From Sphingopyxis sp. (lineage in GTDB: Bacteria > Pseudomonadota > Alphaproteobacteria > Sphingomonadales > Sphingomonadaceae): a stretch of 10,302 nucleotides of DNA. The stretch is from contig JAAUPH010000062.1 of the NCBI GenBank assembly GCA_012035435.1, positions 1 to 10,302 of the forward strand. Reading direction: 5' to 3'. The notes below the pieces were generated by a model that was not told the origin of the DNA, did not search any database, and saw only the letters and a program-made list of their open reading frames with translations. Shown piece after piece: positions 6,615 through 10,302 of this stretch. The translations under genes and the position numbers were made by a program. How positions within the stretch are numbered: position 1 is the first letter of the stretch; each line of letters begins with the position of its first letter.

Positions 6615-7178
6615 ATGCATGATTCCGTACCTTGGCTGACCGGACAATTGTTGCTGGCGCTTCCCGGCGTCGGCGATCCGCGCTTTGCCCATGCGGTGAT
6701 CGCCATGGTCCGGCATGATGAGGAAGGCGCGATGGGCATTGCGATCGGGGTGCCCATCGCTTCGCTGACCATGGGCGATGTTTTGGGCCAGCTGGGCATC
6801 GACGGCGGCGCCATTGGCGACCATCCAGTGCTGGAGGGCGGGCCGGTCGAGCGCCAGCGCGGCTTTATCCTGCATAGCCGCGACTGGGCGGGCGCGGATG
6901 CGGTGGATGTCGCGGGGAACTGGATGATCAGCAGCTCGCCCGATGTGCTGCGCGCACTGGCCGAAGGGCGGGGTCCGGCGCGCTGGCATTTTGCCTTGGG
7001 CTATGCCGGATGGGATGCGGGGCAGCTTGAAAGCGAGTTCGCGCGCCACGCCTGGCACGCCGCCCCCGCAACCGATGCACTGTTATTTGACAGACCGCAG
7101 ACCGATCGCTGGACCGATGCTTTTGCCAGCGTCGGCGTTGATGCGCGCTTGCTGAGCGCGGCGGGTGGCATGGCTTAA
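6615..7178 (+). CDS. yqgE: YqgE/AlgH (UPF0301) family protein
   Basis: This 187-residue protein of the UPF0301 family is a small cytoplasmic alpha/beta protein whose biochemical role remains unsettled, though AlgH was linked to alginate regulation in Pseudomonas. Family marks are the opening T-G-Q-L-L-L-A-L-P-G-V-G-D-P-R-F, then the P-V-L-E-G-G-P-V-E segment with G-F-I-L-H, the S-S-S-P-D-V-L block, and F-A-L-G-Y-A-G-W-D-A-G-Q-L-E-S-E. The C-terminal helix region follows. Length matches the family. I chose the ATG at 6615 because it directly precedes family sequence; an in-frame TTG at 6606 would add three residues. Neither start has a clear Shine-Dalgarno sequence. It diverges from the peroxiredoxin gene and is not in an operon with its downstream neighbour. 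Confidence 0.92.
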   Translation: MHDSVPWLTGQLLLALPGVGDPRFAHAVIAMVRHDEEGAMGIAIGVPIASLTMGDVLGQLGIDGGAIGDHPVLEGGPVERQRGFILHSRDWAGADAVDVAGNWMISSSPDVLRALAEGRGPARWHFALGYAGWDAGQLESEFARHAWHAAPATDALLFDRPQTDRWTDAFASVGVDARLLSAAGGMA

Positions 7179-7199
7179 CTCCGCCAGCGCATATGAAAG

Positions 7200-7234
7200 A
7201 CGGCGGTAGCGCCTTTTGAGCCTGCTACCGCCGT
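7200..7234. terminator. Hairpin between convergent yqgE and the TPR gene, probable two-way terminator
   Basis: ACGGCGGTAGC (7200-7210) is the exact reverse complement of GCTACCGCCGT (7224-7234), giving an 11-bp stem with a 13-base loop. It starts 22 bases after the yqgE stop and ends 28 bases before the stop of the minus-strand gene. T-runs are weak on both sides, so termination rests mainly on stem strength and position. Confidence 0.7.
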
Positions 7235-7262
7235 TCCCTCCCCCAGTGGACGGTTGAGCTGG

Positions 7263-7669
7263 TTAGTCGCGCATCGCGACAGTTACGGTGCCGCGCGAGC
7301 GGCTGGCAAGCTGGGTTAGCGCGGTGCGTGCCGCCCAGCGCGAGTCCATATACTGGCCGCTCGCCAATTCCACATCGTAGCGGATGGGGCTGTCGGCTGC
7401 GGCGCGGTACATGGCGGCGGCTTCTTCGGTCCGGCCGAGCCGGGCATAAGCGGCGCCCAGATTGATCAAGCGCGATGGATCACGCGCCGACAAGTGGTCG
7501 GCATTTTTCAGCTCGGCGATCGCCTGTTCATTTTGCCGCTTTGCAGCGCACCATAAGCGACAGGCAAAGTCGTAACGCCATCGGCTAAAACGTCATGCGC
7601 AGTCGCCGGTGCCGAAATCAGCGGCGCTGCGAGGGCGATCGCCGCCCCGGCCTGCAGTAACTTGATCAT
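7263..7669 (-). CDS. Small exported tetratricopeptide-repeat protein, frameshifted
   Basis: The ATG at 7669 has GGAG seven bases upstream and begins a signal peptide (M-I-K-L-L-Q-A-G-A-A-I-A-L-A ... A-P-A-T-A-H) with likely cleavage after the alanines, so the product is periplasmic. The frame runs through A-Y-G-A-L-Q-S-G-K and then fails at about 7531. The natural continuation, N-E-Q-A-I-A-E-L-K-N-A-D-H, lies in another frame and leads into a TPR-like helix pair, L-I-N-L-G-A-A-Y-A-R-L-G-R-T-E-E-A-A-A-M-Y. One missing T in the TTTT at 7531-7534 (plus strand) explains the break. Repaired length is about 135 residues. Its function is unknown beyond probable protein contacts through the repeat. 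It stands alone, convergent with yqgE and divergent from ahcY. Confidence 0.75.
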
Positions 7670-7694
7670 CGTCTCTCTCCCTATCTTGCCGCGA

Positions 7695-7722
7695 ATTATG
7701 CCATGGATCCTAAAAAAATCAA
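7695..7722 (-). promoter_or_regulatory. Promoter of the TPR gene
   Basis: On the minus strand TTGATT (7722-7717) and CATAAT (7700-7695) are separated by 16 bases. Transcription would start near 7688, giving a leader of about 20 bases that carries the GGAG ribosome site. Spacing to the ATG at 7669 is consistent throughout. Confidence 0.6.
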
Positions 7723-7890
7723 CAAAATCAGCTTTATGTAACACTGTTGTCACATAAAAAATTTATGCTTAGCGCAGGGGCGTCTATAGGATTCAAACAA
7801 CAGAAGATTTTGTGTTTGGGGATTCATTCGGCGGGCGGGCAAACTGCTGTGCCAGAATGCACCATCAAATTTTTTTTCCTGCAGAATTAG

Positions 7891-7932
7891 CTGCGACGCA
7901 CTTTCGGACCGCATATAAAGAAAACTTTATAT
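7891..7932 (+). promoter_or_regulatory. ahcY promoter with a SahR/SamR-like operator
   Basis: ATATAAAGAAAACTTTATAT (7913-7932) is a perfect inverted repeat: eight-base arms around AAAA. It stands out as AT-rich in GC-rich surroundings. From memory, ArsR-family regulators of the S-adenosylhomocysteine/methionine cycle in proteobacteria (SahR, SamR) bind palindromes of the form ATATAAAG-N4-CTTTATAT upstream of ahcY, metH, metF and metK. A -10 (TATAAA, 7914-7919) lies inside the left arm, with CTGCGA (7891-7896) as a weak -35 at 17 bases. Binding here would block the promoter. No regulator gene of this type is in the window. Confidence 0.6.
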
Positions 7933-7961
7933 TTGATTGGCCGGACGAGTTCGGCTAGGGC

Positions 7962-7997
7962 GCGGCGCATCGAAATGGTGCCCTCTGCGTGCGCCGC
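7962..7997 (+). promoter_or_regulatory. Hairpin in the ahcY leader
   Basis: GCGGCGCA (7962-7969) pairs exactly with TGCGCCGC (7990-7997), leaving a 20-base loop. It lies in the predicted leader of about 100 bases, 14 bases before the AGGAG ribosome site. It does not match the SAM-II, SAH or SAM/SAH riboswitch patterns as I remember them. It could be a translational or stability element, or only a GC-rich stem. Confidence 0.35.
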
Positions 7998-8024
7998 ATG
8001 AACATAATGTCAGGAGAATTAATC

Positions 8025-9443
8025 GTGGCCACTCTCGCCGCTGACGCGCGTGATTACGTGATTGCCGATATTGGCCTTGCCGATTTCGGCCGCAAGGAAA
8101 TCAATATCGCCGAAACCGAAATGCCGGGCCTGATGGCGCTACGCAGCGAATTTGGCGCATCGCAGCCACTGAAGGGCGCGCGCATTACCGGTTCGCTCCA
8201 CATGACGATCCAGACCGCAGTGCTTATTGAAACGCTAACCGCGCTGGGTGCCGAGGTGCGCTGGGCGACGTGCAACATCTACTCGACGCAGGATCACGCT
8301 GCCGCCGCCATTGCCGCAACGGGCGTGCCGGTATTTGCGGTGAAGGGCGAAAGTCTGGCCGAATATTGGGACTATGTCGGCAATATTTTCGATTGGGAAA
8401 ATGACAATGACGGCCAGACCTGCAACCTGATCCTCGACGATGGCGGCGACGCCACCATGTTCGCGCTATGGGGCGCGAAGCTGGAAGCAGGCGAAACCAT
8501 GCCTGCGCCGGAAAATGAGGAGGAAGTCGAGATGCAGCGCGCGCTGAAGGCGTTCGTCGCTGCGCGTCCCGGTTACCTCACCAAGACGGTGAAGGCGATC
8601 AAGGGCGTTTCGGAAGAAACGACCACAGGCGTCCACCGCCTGTACGCGATTGCGAAGAAGGGCGAGCTGCCTTTCCCGGCGATCAACGTCAACGACAGCG
8701 TCACCAAATCGAAGTTCGACAATCTTTATGGCTGCAAGGAATCGCTGGTCGACGCGATCCGCCGCGGCACCGACGTCATGCTCGCGGGCAAGATCGCGGT
8801 CGTCGCGGGCTTTGGCGATGTCGGTAAGGGCAGTGCGCAGTCGCTGCGCAACGGCGGCGCGCGCGTGCTGGTGACCGAAGTGGACCCCATTTGCGCGCTG
8901 CAGGCTGCGATGGAGGGCTTTGAGGTTGTGACGATGGAAGAGGCGGTGACCCGCGCCGACATCTTCGTCACCGCCACCGGCAACGCCGACGTCATCACCG
9001 CCGAGCATATGCTGGGCATGAAGAATATGGCGATCGTCTGCAACATCGGCCATTTCGACAGCGAAATTCAGATTGCTGCGCTGGGCAATTATAAGTGGAC
9101 CGAAGTGAAGCCGCAGGTCGATCTGGTCGAATTCCCGGACGGCAAGCAAATCATCATCCTGTCCAAGGGCCGCCTGGTGAACCTTGGCAATGCTACCGGT
9201 CACCCCAGCTTTGTAATGTCGGCGAGCTTCACCAACCAGACGCTGGCGCAGATTGAACTTTGGACGCGCAGCGACCAGTATCAGAATGATGTCTATGTGC
9301 TGCCCAAGCATCTCGACGAAAAGGTCGCGGCGCTGCATCTGGAAAAGCTGGGCGTAAAGCTGACCTCGCTCACCAAGAAGCAGGCCGATTACATCGGCGT
9401 GCCGCAGCAGGGCCCGTTCAAGCCCGATCATTATCGCTACTGA
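8025..9443 (+). CDS. ahcY: Adenosylhomocysteinase (S-adenosyl-L-homocysteine hydrolase)
   Basis: AhcY cleaves S-adenosylhomocysteine to homocysteine and adenosine using bound NAD+, removing the product inhibitor of methyltransferases; it is a cytoplasmic tetramer. The protein has 472 residues. Visible marks are the N-terminal substrate segment [12 protein letters not shown], the catalytic stretch [15 protein letters not shown], and the Rossmann motif G-F-G-D-V-G-K-G (262-269). N-I-G-H-F-D and the C-terminal K-P-D-H-Y-R-Y, which closes the cofactor site of the neighbouring subunit, are also present. The acidic insert around A-P-E-N-E-E-E-V-E marks the long bacterial form. I place the start at GTG 8025 (reading M-A-T-L-A-A-D) because AGGAG lies eight bases upstream. 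Upstream in-frame GTG and ATG codons add an unfamiliar leader. Control is probably by the palindromic operator at 7913-7932. Confidence 0.97.
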   Translation: MATLAADARDYVIADIGLADFGRKEINIAETEMPGLMALRSEFGASQPLKGARITGSLHMTIQTAVLIETLTALGAEVRWATCNIYSTQDHAAAAIAATGVPVFAVKGESLAEYWDYVGNIFDWENDNDGQTCNLILDDGGDATMFALWGAKLEAGETMPAPENEEEVEMQRALKAFVAARPGYLTKTVKAIKGVSEETTTGVHRLYAIAKKGELPFPAINVNDSVTKSKFDNLYGCKESLVDAIRRGTDVMLAGKIAVVAGFGDVGKGSAQSLRNGGARVLVTEVDPICALQAAMEGFEVVTMEEAVTRADIFVTATGNADVITAEHMLGMKNMAIVCNIGHFDSEIQIAALGNYKWTEVKPQVDLVEFPDGKQIIILSKGRLVNLGNATGHPSFVMSASFTNQTLAQIELWTRSDQYQNDVYVLPKHLDEKVAALHLEKLGVKLTSLTKKQADYIGVPQQGPFKPDHYRY

Positions 9444-9466
9444 GAGTATAGCCACCGCCTTTTCCA

Positions 9467-9536
9467 GCCGAGACGATTGAACTCGGCGGAAGAGGCCGGT
9501 AGGGCATTGGGGATGGCCGCCGCCCGCCCCATTGCC
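9467..9536 (+). terminator. Candidate stem-loops after ahcY
   Basis: Two hairpins follow the stop. GCCGAG (9467-9472) pairs with CTCGGC (9482-9487), and GGCATTGGGG (9503-9512) pairs with CCCCATTGCC (9527-9536) with one mismatch. Neither is followed by a T-run, so termination may be partial and the downstream gene could receive read-through from ahcY. Confidence 0.35.
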
Positions 9537-9547
9537 TTGCACTGATC

Positions 9548-10302
9548 ATGACTAGCGTGCTTACCGCTCCGGCGCTGTTCGGCATCGGCCTGTTCCTGCT
9601 GATCTGGCTGGCGCTGGCACTGTGGGCGTTGCTGCGCGGCGTGGCGATGCAGCGGCGTGCTGCGGTGGCGGCGGGCCAGACCGCGCGGCTTGCCAGTCTG
9701 GTCGACGCCGCTCCGCAAATTCCCGTCATCCTGCGTGCCGATTGGCGAATAGAGGCGAGCGCCCGGCTCGGCATCTGGCTTGGTCTGTCGACCGCGCCAG
9801 CAAGTTTCGATGAGCTGAGGGGCGTCGACGAAGGCTTGGACAACACGGCGCATGAAGCTTTGCGTCAAGCCGTGATCGGGGCACAGCGCGGCGGAAAATC
9901 CTTCTCGCTCGTCCTGCGTCCGATAGGCGGCGCGCGCGAACTGCTGGTGCAGGGGATGGCGGCACCGCCTGCGGTCGGCGGGCCGGGGTCGGTCCTGCTG
10001 TGGTTCGCGGATAGCACCGAAACGCAGGATGTGCTGGCAACGATGCGGCGGGAACGCGACGATGCGCTGGCGGCCTTTGCAGCTTTGTCGGGCCTCATCG
10101 AAGCCGCGCCCTTTCCCATGTGGTTTCGCGACAGCGATGCGCGGCTCGCGCTCGTCAACGATGCCTATGTCCGGGCGATTGAGGCTGAAAGCGCAACTGC
10201 GGTCATCGCGGCGGGGATTGAGCTCGTTGAAAGCGTTGCCGGGGTCAGCGCGGTTGAGGCCGCGCATCGCGCCGCTGCCGCGTCGGGGCCGCTCGCACGG
10301 CT
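9548..10302 (+). CDS. Membrane-anchored PAS-domain protein, probable sensor histidine kinase (N-terminal part)
   Basis: The frame from ATG 9548 is open to the window edge, 251 complete codons. Residues 9-29 are a hydrophobic helix (A-L-F-G-I-G-L-F-L-L-I-W-L-A-L-A-L-W-A-L-L) followed by R-G-V-A-M-Q-R-R, so the protein is anchored with the rest in the cytoplasm. About residues 48-155 look like a degenerate PAS domain. A charged linker, M-R-R-E-R-D-D-A-L-A-A-F, leads to a second PAS start near residue 180: L-I-E-A-A-P-F-P-M-W-F-R-D ... L-A-L-V-N-D-A-Y. This pattern fits a PAS sensor histidine kinase, and I recall such a gene after ahcY in sphingomonads. The kinase domains lie beyond the window, so that call is inference. 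There is no clear ribosome site at the ATG. Confidence 0.7.
   Translation, partial: MTSVLTAPALFGIGLFLLIWLALALWALLRGVAMQRRAAVAAGQTARLASLVDAAPQIPVILRADWRIEASARLGIWLGLSTAPASFDELRGVDEGLDNTAHEALRQAVIGAQRGGKSFSLVLRPIGGARELLVQGMAAPPAVGGPGSVLLWFADSTETQDVLATMRRERDDALAAFAALSGLIEAAPFPMWFRDSDARLALVNDAYVRAIEAESATAVIAAGIELVESVAGVSAVEAAHRAAAASGPLAR

Noticed and set aside
4451..6622. Very long plus-strand open frame (723 codons) opposite amn and the peroxiredoxin gene
   Set aside because: It is the antisense shadow of two well-recognised genes in GC-rich DNA and shows no family motifs.
7738..7753. Imperfect palindrome GTAACA-CTGT-TGTCAC, resembling a CRP-like site
   Set aside because: The spacing does not fit TGTGA-N6-TCACA, and one mismatch lies in each arm.
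6607..8009. Identical 11-mer TGAACATAATG before yqgE (6607-6617) and ahcY (7999-8009)
   Set aside because: An 11-base match is expected by chance several times in 10 kb, and the two copies sit differently relative to the genes.
7925..8024. Known SAM/SAH riboswitch upstream of ahcY
   Set aside because: None of the conserved cores that I remember for SAM-II, SAH or SAM/SAH classes is visible.
8466..9542. Minus-strand frame of 358 codons opposite ahcY
   Set aside because: It mirrors ahcY, which is conserved end to end; the translation has no recognisable domains.
1..10302. CRISPR array, tRNA, rRNA, phage or IS transposase genes
   Set aside because: No regularly spaced repeats, tRNA-like folds or transposase/integrase motifs were seen.

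Overview
The window is ordinary chromosomal DNA of a GC-rich alphaproteobacterium, most likely a member of the Sphingomonadales (a Sphingopyxis-like genome would fit). That placement is inferred from protein similarity recalled from memory, the high third-position GC, and the combination of a long-form AhcY, a periplasmic M2 peptidase and short intergenic gaps. There is no prophage, integron, CRISPR array, rRNA or tRNA.

Layout on the plus strand, left half: a DsbA-fold isomerase-like protein (343-993), a FitA/VapB-type antitoxin and PIN-domain VapC toxin (1025-1261 and 1258-1659), an alpha/beta hydrolase (1656-2408) whose TTG start overlaps the toxin stop, and an exported ACE-like M2 metallopeptidase (2516-4326) broken by a one-base frameshift near its end. 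A 90-bp element made of two inverted 26-bp arms (4349-4438) separates this block from genes pointing the other way.

Minus strand, middle: AMP nucleosidase amn (4460 to about 5945, with no normal in-frame start codon) follows a Prx5-type peroxiredoxin (6008-6490). A divergent promoter region with a perfect 17-nt palindrome separates the peroxiredoxin from yqgE (plus, 6615-7178). A strong hairpin at 7200-7234 then separates yqgE from a small exported TPR protein on the minus strand (7263-7669), which is also frameshifted.

Right end: ahcY (8025-9443), preceded by a perfect AT-rich 20-bp inverted repeat resembling the operator of ArsR-family methionine-cycle regulators (SahR/SamR), then the start of a membrane-anchored PAS protein, probably a sensor kinase, which runs off the window.

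Metabolic links are loose. AhcY regenerates homocysteine and releases adenosine, and Amn breaks down AMP, so both touch adenine nucleotide salvage, but they are separate transcription units. The most useful observations are: three separate one-base indels in otherwise well-conserved genes, which point to consensus-sequence error or recent decay; the FitA-like half-site at the toxin-antitoxin promoter; the REPIN-like element; and the SahR/SamR-like operator at ahcY. I found no convincing evidence of a wholly new multi-gene system.
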